Origin: Pseudothauera nasutitermitis
Lineage (GTDB): Bacteria > Pseudomonadota > Gammaproteobacteria > Burkholderiales > Rhodocyclaceae
DNA: 64,000 bases
Direction of reading: 5' to 3'
NCBI RefSeq assembly: GCF_004801295.1
Contig: NZ_SSOC01000001.1
Coordinates: 682,001-746,000, forward strand
A program made the translations under genes and the position numbers. Under the pieces are notes generated by a model. It was not told where the DNA came from. It was given only the letters and a program-made list of their open reading frames with translations, and did not search any database. Shown here in pieces: positions 24,273 through 32,242 of the stretch. Within the stretch, counting starts at the first letter, position 1, and each line of letters begins with the position of its first letter.

Positions 24273-24290
24273 GGGTAGGGCGCCCACCCT
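24272..24290. terminator. Hairpin between convergent ttrR and ttrA
   Basis: AGGGTAGGGCGCCCACCCT folds into a nine-pair stem with a single bulged A, located between the ttrR stop and the ttrA stop. No T-tract follows, so efficient intrinsic termination is uncertain; it could serve both directions. Confidence 0.5.
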
Positions 24291-24305
24291 ATCCGTTCAT
24301 GCGCC

Positions 24306-27300
24306 TCAGACACGCTCCAGCCGCGCCGGCAAACCGTTGCGCACCGAGGCACCGGATACCGTATCCACCCAGATCGGCCGCCCCTCGCGGGTCGGGTCCA
24401 CCAGCCCCAGGTCGTTGATGTTGAAACCCGCCGCCAGATCCGGACGTTCCGGCTGGCGCCGGTCGCCGATGCGGTGGGCGCGTGCGCCCAGCTCACGGTG
24501 GCCGAAGCCGTGCTCCACCGCCACCACGCCGCGCATCACGCCGTGGTGCACCAGCACCGTGCAGCGCGCGCGGCCGCCCGGGGTGGCGAGCCAGGCGGTG
24601 TCGCCGGTCTTCAGACCGAGCTTCGCGGCATCGTCCGGATGCACGATCAGCGGGTTTTCCGGATGCAGTCCGGTGATCGGCGTGGCAATGCTGTAGGAGT
24701 TCTGCAAGGCTGACTTGAAACTCATCGCCAGCAGCGGCCAATCCGCCTGGGTGTGGATGGCGCGCATCGGCGTGCCGTCAGCGAATGCCGGCTCCTGCCA
24801 GGTGGCGCAGCCGGCGTAGCGTTTGCCGGTGAGCGCGTTCTTCGCCCCGCCGATGTGCTCGTTCCAGATCCACAAAGGCTTGCCAAAGCGCTGGGCCTGC
24901 CATGCCGGGTTGCCGGCATCCTGCGCCTGGCTGGCCGGCTGGTAGCGCCCGCCGCGGGTGTACAGCAGGGCCACCTTGCGCCATTCCTCCGGCTTCAGTG
25001 TGTCTTCCAGCAACGGGCGGATGCGCTCCACGCCGCTCAGCGCGATGTCTTCGTCGCTGGCGTCGGCAACTGGTTCGCCGGCATACGCGGCGTTCGCCCC
25101 GGCGCGCAGGTACCAGTGCTCCGGGCGCTCCAGCGGCAGGCGGTTGCCGGCGGCGTCGGCCATGCCCTCGGGGCCGAAACCGGGCAGGTCCATGGCCTTG
25201 GCGAGCGCGATGAGGAAGGTTTCCATGCCGATGGCCTGGCCGTCCGGGGTCTGCGCCGCGCGCGGCTCGATGACCGGCCAGCGCGCGGTGAGCGTGCGCG
25301 TGGGCACGCCGTTCCAGGCACCGGTCCAGCCCCAGCTTTCGTACATCAGCGAATCGGGCACGATGTAATCGGCGTAGGCGTTGCTTTCGTTGATCAGCGG
25401 GTCGATGGAAATGACCAGCGGCAGCTTCTGCGGGTCGGCCAGATCCGCGCCGAAGCGTTCGCGCAGGCCGGGAATGCCGTACACCGGGTTGGCCATCCAC
25501 AGGATCAGCGCCTTCAGGCTGTACGGATAGCCGCCGAAGGTGCTGGCGAAGAATTCCGTGCCCAGGCCGGGCGCGCCGGGAAACCATTGGTCGCGCGCCG
25601 GGTAGGGCTGGCCGGCCTCGCGCTTGCGGGCGAATTCGGCGGTGCGCTCGTAGGGGAAGTTGCGCCCCAGCGGCGTGCCGCGCGGCTGGATCTTGCCGGG
25701 GAAGTTGAGCAGGTCGTAGCGCGGCCCGGCCGCCACGTGCGGGAAGCCGCCGCCGTTCATGGCGAAGCCGCCCTTCCAGTTGAGGCTGCCGATCAGCGCG
25801 TTCAGGGTGACCACCGAGTAGGCGTTGTAGAAGCCCGCGCCGGACATCATGCCGCCGTGCGCCACGGCGCAGGCGCGCCGGCCGTGGCTGGAGAACTCGT
25901 CCGCCAGCCCGGTGATGATTTCGACCGGCACGCCGCAGTCGGCGGCATATTCTTCCAGGCTGCGGGACATCGCCGACTCGCGCAGCAGATCATGGCCGGT
26001 GCGCACTCGCAGCGGCTTGCCGCCGACTTCGATGTGCGTATCCACCTCCAGCGGCGCGGCGGCGCTGGTTTGTGCGACCGGCATCGGCTTGCCGTCCGGG
26101 CCCATCACCAGATAGGGGTCGACCTCGCCGTAGCGTTCGGCGCCTTCCGGCAGCGCCAGGCCGATGTCGGAGCCGCGCAGGCAGCGGCCCTCGCGCGGGT
26201 GGCCGGGTTCCATCAGCACCAGCCAACTGGCAGTGGTGAAGGAGGGCTCGCTGTTGGCCTCGGCCACCTGTTGGCTGGGATTGGCGAGATAGGCGGTGTT
26301 GACGCGGCCGTGTTCGAACAGCCAGCGCATCATGCCCATCACCAGCGCGCCGTCGGTGCCGGGCAGGATCGGTACCCAGCGGCCTTGTTCGCCGGCCGCG
26401 CGGTTGTCGGCGTTGCTCAGTACCGGGTCGACCACCACGTATTCCAGGCGGCCGGCGCTGCGCCCTTCGGCGAGCAACTGCCCGGTGCGCTTGAACGGGT
26501 TGCCGGCATTGCCCGGCGCGGTGCCGATGAACAGCACGAATTCCGCGTTGGCCAGATCGGGCTTGGCGTGCGGCATGGCGCGGTGGTCGCCGAACAGCGC
26601 GCCCGAGCCGGAACGGTAGGAACCGCCGCAGTATGAGCCGTGGCCCACGTAGTTCTGCGTGCCGTAAGCCTGCTGCCAGAAGCGCCGGCTGAACTGCTCG
26701 CGGCCGTCATTGACGCTGACGATGTGGCCGACCTGGTTCACCCTGGGGCCGAAGGCCGGGTTGTCCGGGTCGATCGGCGTGTCCAGATCGCGCAGCGCGC
26801 GCAGGCCGTCCACATGGCCCTCGCCGAACAGGTCGCCACCCTCGACCACCTCGTGCACCAATTGCTCGAAGGAAATCGGTTTCCACTGGCCGGCATTGCG
26901 CGGGCCGACGCGCTTGAGCGGGGTGAGCACGCGGAACGGCGAATCGATCTGCGCCAGCGCCGCGTTGCCGCGCCCGCAGGCGGTGGAGCGCCCGTCCAGC
27001 CCCTTGTCGGCGAAGCGCGACAGGGCGACGAAGCTCTCCTTCACCGAGGCCTTCATCGGCAGGTGCGGCTCGGTGGACAAGGGGCTGTAGGGGTTGCCGG
27101 CCACGCGCAGCACCTTGCCGCTGTCCTTGTCGATGCGCACGCGCACGCCGCACAGCGTGGTACAGCCCAGGCAGCCGGTGTAGCTGACCTGTTGATGCGG
27201 ATTGACGCTGAGTTCGCCGGTGGCCGGATCGACGCGGAACTCCGTCTCCAGCGCACGGCCGTGCAGCTTGTGCTGCTCCGGGCGCTCGCCGGTGAAGGCG

Positions 27301-27389
27301 TCGGCCATGCGGCCGAAGGTCTGCGAGAACCCGGCAGCGAAGGCGGCCAGGCCGCCGGCGGCGAGCAGGTCGCGGCGTTGGATTTTCAT
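24306..27389 (-). CDS. ttrA: Tetrathionate reductase catalytic subunit A
   Basis: The 1027-residue molybdopterin enzyme reduces tetrathionate to thiosulfate in the periplasm as an anaerobic respiratory terminal reductase. A Tat signal (QRRDLLAAGGLAAF) is followed by a [4Fe-4S] site with C73, C76 and C80 in TGCLGCTTLCG and C138 in TACGRG. The candidate Mo-ligand cysteine lies in GSYCGGSYRSGSG. Later, the segment NPVYGIPGLRERFGADLADPQKLPLVISIDPLINESNAYADYIVPDS marks the molybdopterin fold. It is the last gene of the ttrBCA operon, 59 bp after ttrC. Length and order match the enteric enzyme. Confidence 0.95.
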   Translation of the reverse strand: MKIQRRDLLAAGGLAAFAAGFSQTFGRMADAFTGERPEQHKLHGRALETEFRVDPATGELSVNPHQQVSYTGCLGCTTLCGVRVRIDKDSGKVLRVAGNPYSPLSTEPHLPMKASVKESFVALSRFADKGLDGRSTACGRGNAALAQIDSPFRVLTPLKRVGPRNAGQWKPISFEQLVHEVVEGGDLFGEGHVDGLRALRDLDTPIDPDNPAFGPRVNQVGHIVSVNDGREQFSRRFWQQAYGTQNYVGHGSYCGGSYRSGSGALFGDHRAMPHAKPDLANAEFVLFIGTAPGNAGNPFKRTGQLLAEGRSAGRLEYVVVDPVLSNADNRAAGEQGRWVPILPGTDGALVMGMMRWLFEHGRVNTAYLANPSQQVAEANSEPSFTTASWLVLMEPGHPREGRCLRGSDIGLALPEGAERYGEVDPYLVMGPDGKPMPVAQTSAAAPLEVDTHIEVGGKPLRVRTGHDLLRESAMSRSLEEYAADCGVPVEIITGLADEFSSHGRRACAVAHGGMMSGAGFYNAYSVVTLNALIGSLNWKGGFAMNGGGFPHVAAGPRYDLLNFPGKIQPRGTPLGRNFPYERTAEFARKREAGQPYPARDQWFPGAPGLGTEFFASTFGGYPYSLKALILWMANPVYGIPGLRERFGADLADPQKLPLVISIDPLINESNAYADYIVPDSLMYESWGWTGAWNGVPTRTLTARWPVIEPRAAQTPDGQAIGMETFLIALAKAMDLPGFGPEGMADAAGNRLPLERPEHWYLRAGANAAYAGEPVADASDEDIALSGVERIRPLLEDTLKPEEWRKVALLYTRGGRYQPASQAQDAGNPAWQAQRFGKPLWIWNEHIGGAKNALTGKRYAGCATWQEPAFADGTPMRAIHTQADWPLLAMSFKSALQNSYSIATPITGLHPENPLIVHPDDAAKLGLKTGDTAWLATPGGRARCTVLVHHGVMRGVVAVEHGFGHRELGARAHRIGDRRQPERPDLAAGFNINDLGLVDPTREGRPIWVDTVSGASVRNGLPARLERV

Positions 27390-27448
27390 GATGGCTCTCC
27401 TGTTCCGGCACCGCCCGGGGCGGACGGCGCCGCGATGATCGGGTTGGG

Positions 27449-28546
27449 TCAGGCGCCGTGGCCGCGCGTGCCGGCCAGACGGTCGAGGGGCAGCACGGTG
27501 GTCAGCAGGACCAGGATGAACACCCACAGGCCGGCAGTGCCGACGATGCCGAGCAGGCCCTCCGGGCCCAGCGGCAACTGGTAGCTGTACAGGCCGGCGC
27601 CGGTCTTGGGCACTTCCTGGCCGCCGATGAACACCGTCCAGCGCATCATCCACGCGGAATGCAGGGCCAGCAGGCCGATCAGCAGACCCGAGCCGGGGCG
27701 CAGGGCGGCCAGCGCCCAGGTCAGCACGGTGGCGCCCACCGCCCACGCGGCGGTGAGTCGCCAGCCCGGCAGATCGGCGACCTGGGCCAGGGCCTCGGCA
27801 TGCACCGGGGCGAGTCCGCTCAGCCCCATGACCAGCCACAGCGCGCCGGTGAGCAGCGCGGCCAACTGGGTCGCGGCCAGCACGCCCGCCAGGCGGCGGA
27901 TGGTGGCGGTATCCCGCGTGCCGGCGCTGAAGCGGTTGAACAGCAGCGTCAGGCCAACCGCCCCGGCCAGCGCGGTGAGGGCAAACTGCACCGGCAGCAG
28001 CGGGGTGTGCCACAGCGGCCGGGCGCGTACCACCATCACCTCGGCACCGGTATAGAGCGCCACCAGCAGCGCGCCGAGCAGCGCCGCGAGCGCGGCACCC
28101 AGCAGGGCGGAGCGGCTTTCCAGTCCGCCATAGGCCAGCAGGCGCGCCACGCCGGCCAGGCGCCCGCCCTCACGGCCGTGCGCGGCGAGCAGCGGACGGA
28201 AGGCCAGCCAGGCATAGAGCAGCAGGCCGCCAAGGTAGAGAGGGATGAAGAACGCCCCCCAGGACATCCACGACCCTGGGGAGAAATAGGCATAGAAGTG
28301 CCAGAATCGCCCCGGCTGATGCAGGTCGGCGAGCAGCGCCACCGGCGCGCTCAGGCCGCACACCAGCGCGCCCAGCAAGGCCAGGCGCGAGATGCCTTCC
28401 CAGCCTGGGCGGCGCAGCACGATGCCGGGCAGCGACAGCAGGAAGGCGCCGTAGGACAGTCCGATCAGGAAGAAATACGACACCGCCCAGGGCAGCCAGG
28501 CGACTTCCCGGGTGACGTTGATGGTCTCGACGATGGCCGTGTTCAT
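27449..28546 (-). CDS. ttrC: Tetrathionate reductase membrane subunit C (NrfD family)
   Basis: The 365-residue integral membrane protein oxidises quinol and passes electrons to TtrB. It has about nine hydrophobic segments; the first, EVAWLPWAVSYFFLIGLSYGAFLLSLPGIVL, and the HQPGRFWHFYAYFSPGSWMSWGAFFIPLYLGGLLLYAWLAF region are characteristic of NrfD-type subunits, including the conserved Pro and Arg near the quinol site. It is encoded 12 bp after ttrB, in the same operon. Confidence 0.93.
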   Translation of the reverse strand: MNTAIVETINVTREVAWLPWAVSYFFLIGLSYGAFLLSLPGIVLRRPGWEGISRLALLGALVCGLSAPVALLADLHQPGRFWHFYAYFSPGSWMSWGAFFIPLYLGGLLLYAWLAFRPLLAAHGREGGRLAGVARLLAYGGLESRSALLGAALAALLGALLVALYTGAEVMVVRARPLWHTPLLPVQFALTALAGAVGLTLLFNRFSAGTRDTATIRRLAGVLAATQLAALLTGALWLVMGLSGLAPVHAEALAQVADLPGWRLTAAWAVGATVLTWALAALRPGSGLLIGLLALHSAWMMRWTVFIGGQEVPKTGAGLYSYQLPLGPEGLLGIVGTAGLWVFILVLLTTVLPLDRLAGTRGHGA

Positions 28547-28558
28547 GATCCGCCCTCC

Positions 28559-29311
28559 TTACGCATGGGAAGCGCGCGGCTTCCACAGACTGCCCTGGCC
28601 GACCACCTTGCCGGCGAAGCGCTCCTCCAGGCCGATGTAGAACACCTGCGGCGCGGTGCGCTGCTCCGGCTTGAGCACCTTGGTCTCGACCCCGGCCGCG
28701 TCGAGCCGTCGGCGCAGTTCGCCCTGCGGGTCGTTGAGGTCGCCGAACACGCGCGCACCGCCCACGCAGGTCTCCACGCAGGCCGGCAGCAAGCCGGCTT
28801 CCAGGCGGTGGGCGCAGAAGGTGCACTTGTCCGCCTTGTTGGTGTCGTGGTTGATGAAACGCGCGTCGTACGGACAGGCCTGCACGCAGTAGCCGCAGCC
28901 CACGCAGCGCTCGGCATCCACCAGTACCACGCCGTCGCCGCGCTTGAAGGTGGCGCCCACCGGGCACACCGGCACACAGGGCGGCTTGTCGCAGTGGTTG
29001 CACAGGCGCGGCAGCACATAGGTGCCGGCCGGTTGTGCGCTGTCGGCGAGCGCCACGCTGTAGGTGGACACCACGGTGCGGAAGCTGCCTTCCGGCATTG
29101 CGTTTTCCTGGATGCAGGCCATGGTGCAGGCCTGGCAGCCGATGCAGCGGCGGATATCGACGAGCATGCCCCAGTGGGGCGTGTCGGCGCTGGCCGCCAC
29201 AGCCGGTGCGGGCAGGGCCGCTGCGGCGGTGAGGACGGGAATGCCGCGCAGGAAGTTGCGCCGCGATACGCCGGTGGGCGAGCAGGCCCTGGTGGAAGGA
29301 TCGGATTTCAT
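28559..29311 (-). CDS. ttrB: Tetrathionate reductase iron-sulfur subunit B
   Basis: The 250-residue electron-transfer subunit carries a Tat signal (SRRNFLRGIPVLTAAAALPAPAVAA) and four ferredoxin-type cysteine clusters: CIGCQACTMAC, CNHCDKPPCVPVCP, CVGCGYCVQACP, and CTFCAHRLEAGLLPACVETC. It connects the quinol-oxidising TtrC with TtrA. It is the first gene of the operon, and its promoter must lie in the 29312-29420 region, where an imperfect palindrome CTAGATGGTTTTACCTAG occurs at 29400-29417. Confidence 0.95.
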   Translation of the reverse strand: MKSDPSTRACSPTGVSRRNFLRGIPVLTAAAALPAPAVAASADTPHWGMLVDIRRCIGCQACTMACIQENAMPEGSFRTVVSTYSVALADSAQPAGTYVLPRLCNHCDKPPCVPVCPVGATFKRGDGVVLVDAERCVGCGYCVQACPYDARFINHDTNKADKCTFCAHRLEAGLLPACVETCVGGARVFGDLNDPQGELRRRLDAAGVETKVLKPEQRTAPQVFYIGLEERFAGKVVGQGSLWKPRASHA

Positions 29312-29712
29312 GACTACGCTCCTGTTCGTGCTGTGCTGGAGTCGTAGTCAGCTTAGGGTGTTCGAAATGGTACGAATATTGGCTGGATCGAGCAGTGGGC
29401 TAGATGGTTTTACCTAGTGGGTGTGGGGTGGGGGGCTCTGGGACGTGCTCAGGGGCCTGGCAAGAGGATGCGGGATGGGTGGATGCCAACCTCAGTCTGT
29501 GCGGCCAGGAAAAATGCCGTCATAATAGACGCAAGAGAATGGTGTCCGGGCAGGTTTGTTCGGACATGACTGATTTGTGGATACCTGAATCGTGTAAAGG
29601 TGTGCGGGTTTTTTGGTGATGTATTGATTTTAATTAAAAGATGGCATGTCAACTTGCTGGCTTTATCCGTCAAATTTCTCGTATACGCAGCAAATTTGCT
29701 GTCTTACAACAC
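29312..29712. other. Gene-free stretch: ttrB promoter region and left edge of cassette array
   Basis: No convincing gene is present in these 400 bases. The left third should contain the ttrBCA promoter; an imperfect palindrome CTAGATGGTTTTACCTAG (29400-29417) is a candidate TtrR-type site. Base composition drops towards AT in the right half. TTGATTTTAATTAA at 29624-29637 differs in one position from the FNR/Anr consensus, but is over 300 bp from ttrB. A 14-bp palindrome CAGCAAATTTGCTG (29688-29701) lies just before the first cassette boundary. Confidence 0.5.
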
Positions 29713-29719
29713 GTTAGCC
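29647..29719 (+). repeat. Possible degenerate attC or attI at the left edge of the array
   Basis: A core site GTTAGCC ends the element at 29713-29719 and the first cassette gene starts 4 nt later. The left half contains TGTCAACTTGCTGG, which could be a worn R''-L'' pair with partner GCAGCAA at 29687-29693, but spacing is not canonical. It could equally be the integron's primary attI site. Confidence 0.4.
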
Positions 29720-29722
29720 GCT

Positions 29723-30169
29723 ATGAATTCCACTGCCCGGGTTCTTTTGATCGCCCTGCTTCTTGCTTCAACTACGGCTTTTGCTCAAGTCCGTACAGCA
29801 ACCATTTTTCTTGTTCCATGGGAGATAGAGACAAGATCGGCATTGGGTCCATCTAAGGTGAGAGAGTATGCTTTGGTCAAGACCGTGATATTTGAAAAGC
29901 ATCTGGCCCAATCACTGCTGAAGTGGCTTACAAGCGAGAGTTTCAACCCACCGGAGGTGAATCCACCTTTGAACTTCCGATTGGTAATTGACTTTACACT
30001 GGAAGACGGATCGGTTGAGTCCTACTATGCAAACCGTCAGACGCTACTTGAAAAGAGGTCGGGAAAGGTCCGGAGTATTGATGAAGAATTTAGGTCCCGT
30101 TTTAGTTTTTTTCTAATCCCCTCTAACATTCCGCTCCAGAGGGACGCACCGCAAGCGGCGCGCCCCTGA
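29723..30169 (+). CDS. Cassette protein 1: exported hypothetical protein
   Basis: The 148-residue product has a clear signal peptide, MNSTARVLLIALLLASTTAFAQ, and a mature part of about 127 residues with no recognised domain. Its central region alternates charged and hydrophobic residues (LVIDFTLEDGSVESYYANRQTLLEKRSG), suggesting a small beta-rich periplasmic protein. The last residues, including LQRDAPQAARP, are read out of the attC site that ends the cassette; the stop is at 30167-30169, inside that site. The start lies 4 nt after the core site and has no clear ribosome-binding site. Confidence 0.75.
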   Translation: MNSTARVLLIALLLASTTAFAQVRTATIFLVPWEIETRSALGPSKVREYALVKTVIFEKHLAQSLLKWLTSESFNPPEVNPPLNFRLVIDFTLEDGSVESYYANRQTLLEKRSGKVRSIDEEFRSRFSFFLIPSNIPLQRDAPQAARP

Positions 30170-30184
30170 TCTAGCACGTTAGCC
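30121..30184 (+). repeat. attC site 2
   Basis: R'' CTCTAAC (30121-30127) and R' GTTAGCC (30178-30184) flank a hairpin-forming core in which GGGACGC pairs imperfectly with GCGCGCCC around ACCGCAAGCGG. The element is 64 bp and ends cassette 1. Confidence 0.85.
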
Positions 30185-30186
30185 CC

Positions 30187-30585
30187 ATGGCCAAGATCAT
30201 CCCGGACATTCTCAAAGACCACATCCTTCCGTTTGACTGGGATGTCCGTAAGGTTTGGGAACTCAGCGCCGATGTGATTGAGGTTCTAACTTCTGAGTTT
30301 GTCTATTTGCTGAAATTACCCCTGTGGTCTTCCGTTTCCAAGCAAGGGCTGCTATTTGATATCTGTCCCATGGATGTGATCCATGATCCCCACGCCTCTA
30401 TCTATCAGGCTCAACGGCTACAGCAAACGGAGCTTCGATACCCAATTGAAGTATTGACCGTGAAAGGAAAGCGTTGGGTTCTTGATGGAGTCCATAGAGT
30501 TGCCAAGAGTTTCACCCTCAACAAATCTGCTCTTTTCGTTCGGTTCCATGATGAATCAGTCATCCCAAGCATCAAAATTGGCTAA
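30187..30585 (+). CDS. Cassette protein 2: ParB-nuclease-fold-like hypothetical protein
   Basis: The 132-residue cytosolic protein starts 2 nt after the core site and stops inside the next R'' site. Its C-terminal half, RYPIEVLTVKGKRWVLDGVHRVAKSFTLNKSALFVRFHDESV, resembles the ParB/Srx nucleotide-binding fold, in which a D-G-x-H-R motif follows two strands that read out a parameter or residue. The N-terminal half (DILKDHILPFDWDVRKVWEL) has no match I recognise. Such proteins may be small nucleases, kinases or decoys; function is unknown and the fold assignment is by motif only. Confidence 0.7.
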   Translation: MAKIIPDILKDHILPFDWDVRKVWELSADVIEVLTSEFVYLLKLPLWSSVSKQGLLFDICPMDVIHDPHASIYQAQRLQQTELRYPIEVLTVKGKRWVLDGVHRVAKSFTLNKSALFVRFHDESVIPSIKIG

Positions 30586-30654
30586 CAAACCAATCCACCG
30601 AACCACGCCTCCGCTTCGCTCCGGCGCGGCCACTGCTTATGCTCGACGTTAGAG
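30580..30654 (+). repeat. attC site 3
   Basis: R'' GGCTAAC (30580-30586) and R' GTTAGAG (30648-30654) bound a 75-bp element with CGCCTCCGC and TCCGGCGCGG arms around a short TTCGC loop. The stop codon of cassette gene 2 is part of R''. Confidence 0.88.
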
Positions 30655-30662
30655 CAAAAAGC

Positions 30663-31127
30663 GTGATTTGCAGAACTATCTCCGGCATATTGATCTGGTT
30701 ATGTGTATCACACGCTGCGGTCCCGGGTGAGCTAGATGGAAGATATGAAAGGTCCGTCAGTATTCTTAATCTTGGGAGTAGTGCTAGAACCAGCATGACC
30801 GACTTTCTAGAAATAGAGAAAAGAAGACCGTCCGAGATATTCTTTGTCTATGAATCGTGGCATACAAACGGACATTCCTGCAGACTCTGGGGGGCAGCAA
30901 GAGAGAGCGATGCAGGTATGTACGAGTACCTAGGGAGATCTGGGGCTGTATCTGATGCATCCGATTGTCGTGCTCTTATCTATATGGCGAGTGAGTACAT
31001 CGTCGTTGAAGATGTTAAAGGCACCTGCCGTAGCAACTCATGCGGTCCACGAGGCAGCATAGGCAAAGACTATTTCTCGATAAAGAGCCGGGTTGAGCTG
31101 AAACGTGCCGTACAAGTGCCTTGGTAG
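30663..31127 (+). CDS. Cassette protein 3: exported cysteine-containing hypothetical protein
   Basis: I place the start at the GTG at 30663, because an upstream in-frame ATG at 30639 lies within the attC site of the previous cassette. The 154-residue product then begins with a signal peptide, ICRTISGILIWLCVSHAAV. The mature protein holds six cysteines in spaced pairs (SCRLWG, DCRALI, TCRSNSCGPRGS), compatible with disulfides in a periplasmic or secreted protein. The pattern G-x-C-R-x-x-x-C-G-x-R-G-S near the C-terminus looks like a conserved motif, but I cannot name a family. Confidence 0.72.
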   Translation: MICRTISGILIWLCVSHAAVPGELDGRYERSVSILNLGSSARTSMTDFLEIEKRRPSEIFFVYESWHTNGHSCRLWGAARESDAGMYEYLGRSGAVSDASDCRALIYMASEYIVVEDVKGTCRSNSCGPRGSIGKDYFSIKSRVELKRAVQVPW

Positions 31128-31195
31128 CTCTAATCAATACTTGCAGTGGACTATAAATCTCTGCTTTCGCCATCCGTTGACGCTTCACGTTAGAG
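31128..31195 (+). repeat. attC site 4
   Basis: R' GTTAGAG is at 31189-31195 and a degenerate R'' CTCTAAT at 31128-31134, immediately after the stop of cassette gene 3. The internal arms are less symmetric than in neighbouring sites. Confidence 0.65.
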
Positions 31196-31201
31196 GGAAA
31201 A

Positions 31202-31561
31202 ATGCCTGGCCGCCAAATTTCAGCCCTTGCATTTGTTATCTGGCTATTCGCCGTAAGCAGTTATGCAGTCGCTGAATCACAGATGGAGTATGCGGAGAAA
31301 ACACAGGGGTCATGGCTGCGGCAGAATGAACTAATGGAAAATAGCTACAACCGCCTTCTATTGGAAGCTGAGGCGGAGCTAAATGAAGGTCCCGCTCAAC
31401 AGCTAATAAAGGCGAAAAAGCAATGGGAAGATTTTAGAAAACTATTCTGCAAATCTGTAAGTAGTATCTATGGTGGGCAATGGGCCTCCGTCCATGAGTC
31501 AGAGTGCAGAGCAAAGCTTGCAAAACAGCTTCAAAACACTGCCGATAGCTACGGGTGGTAG
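31202..31561 (+). CDS. Cassette protein 4: LprI/DUF1311-family exported protein
   Basis: The 119-residue product has a signal peptide (VIWLFAVSSYAVAES) and then the layout of the LprI N-terminal/DUF1311 domain: QNELMENSYNRLLLEAEAEL, AKKQWEDFRKLFCKSV, and a late ESECRAKLAKQLQ segment, with two cysteines that may be linked. A relative in Mycobacterium, LprI, inhibits lysozyme; most other members have no known function. The core site GTTAGAGGGAAAA just before the ATG supplies an AGAGGG ribosome-binding site, so expression may depend on cassette position. Confidence 0.8.
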   Translation: MPGRQISALAFVIWLFAVSSYAVAESQMEYAEKTQGSWLRQNELMENSYNRLLLEAEAELNEGPAQQLIKAKKQWEDFRKLFCKSVSSIYGGQWASVHESECRAKLAKQLQNTADSYGW

Positions 31562-31562
31562 C

Positions 31563-31638
31563 CTCTAACAATGCGCTCAACGTTGCCCGCTTCGTTCGCT
31601 GGGCCACCAAAAGCTACGCTTTTGCCGGCCTGTTGGCT
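31563..31638 (+). repeat. attC site 5
   Basis: R'' CTCTAAC (31563-31569) directly follows the stop of cassette gene 4, and R' GTTGGCT is at 31632-31638. Arms GCCCGCTTCG and AAAAGCTACGCTTTTGCCGGC can fold into nested hairpins. Confidence 0.78.
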
Positions 31639-31656
31639 TAATCGTCAGGGGTGGCA

Positions 31657-32172
31657 ATGCGCCAATTCGCACTACTGCTGCTTACCACAGCTTGCCTTTC
31701 ATGCTATGCGGAGGGCCTGCCCCCGCCCGAGAGCGCAAAGTCTCGCAATGACAAGATTGCTGGCGTAGTCACAAAGCACGCAGAGACACTGGGCTGCTCT
31801 GTATCCTTCGATCCCAATAACATCGTCCTTTATCGCCTCAACCAACAAGTCGTTTATCTGGCGCTTTATTCGGCAGACATTGGATGTAGTGGCGGAATGG
31901 GCATGAACCGTCCAGTCATTGCTGTGCTCAAAGAAGGCGCCTATGGCATGTACTTTGTTGATCTCAATTACTCGTCGCCCGCTCAGACTTCAAGCTCGTT
32001 TCCTCAAGTCGTGACTGAGATCTTTATCGCCAATGGGGAGCTTTGGTACAAGGCCAGGCAGTATGAATTCAAGAAAGATCCTCGTTGTTGTCCGTCATTA
32101 AAAGAGATAGGTAGGGTGAGGTTTGAGAATGGGGTGTGGTCCCCCATCCCAGTGAAGGCAGGCCACCCCTAA
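31657..32172 (+). CDS. Cassette protein 5: exported hypothetical protein
   Basis: The 171-residue product has a signal peptide, RQFALLLLTTACLSCYAEG; the LSCYA context could also be a lipoprotein box, with lipidation at the cysteine. The mature part contains a Cys in GCSVSF, one in DIGCSGGMG and two in DPRCCPS, and ends with a KEIGRVRFENGVWSPIP strand. An AGGGGTGG site precedes the ATG. The stop at 32170-32172 is inside the R'' of the next attC. No family is recognised. Confidence 0.75.
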   Translation: MRQFALLLLTTACLSCYAEGLPPPESAKSRNDKIAGVVTKHAETLGCSVSFDPNNIVLYRLNQQVVYLALYSADIGCSGGMGMNRPVIAVLKEGAYGMYFVDLNYSSPAQTSSSFPQVVTEIFIANGELWYKARQYEFKKDPRCCPSLKEIGRVRFENGVWSPIPVKAGHP

Positions 32173-32223
32173 ATTCATTCAAGCCGGCGTCGCTTCACGG
32201 CACGGCTTATTCAAGCATTGGAT
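32167..32223 (+). repeat. attC site 6 (worn core site)
   Basis: The 57-bp element has the classic short attC form, with AATTCATTCAAGCCGGCGTCG and CGGCACGGCTTATTCAAGC arms around a TTCA loop. Its R'' reads CCCTAAA and its R' reads ATTGGAT at 32217-32223, where the canonical first base is G. The worn core may slow or block recombination of this site. Confidence 0.82.
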
Positions 32224-32242
32224 ATCAGCACGGAGGCGCCAC

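Noticed and set aside
24753-26636. 627-codon open frame opposite ttrA
   Set aside because: Antisense shadow of a well-supported molybdoenzyme gene; composition is His/Arg/Gly/Ala-rich without any motif.
29404-29619. 71-codon open frame left of the cassette array
   Set aside because: Cys/Gly/Trp-rich low-complexity product, no ribosome-binding site, lies in the promoter region.
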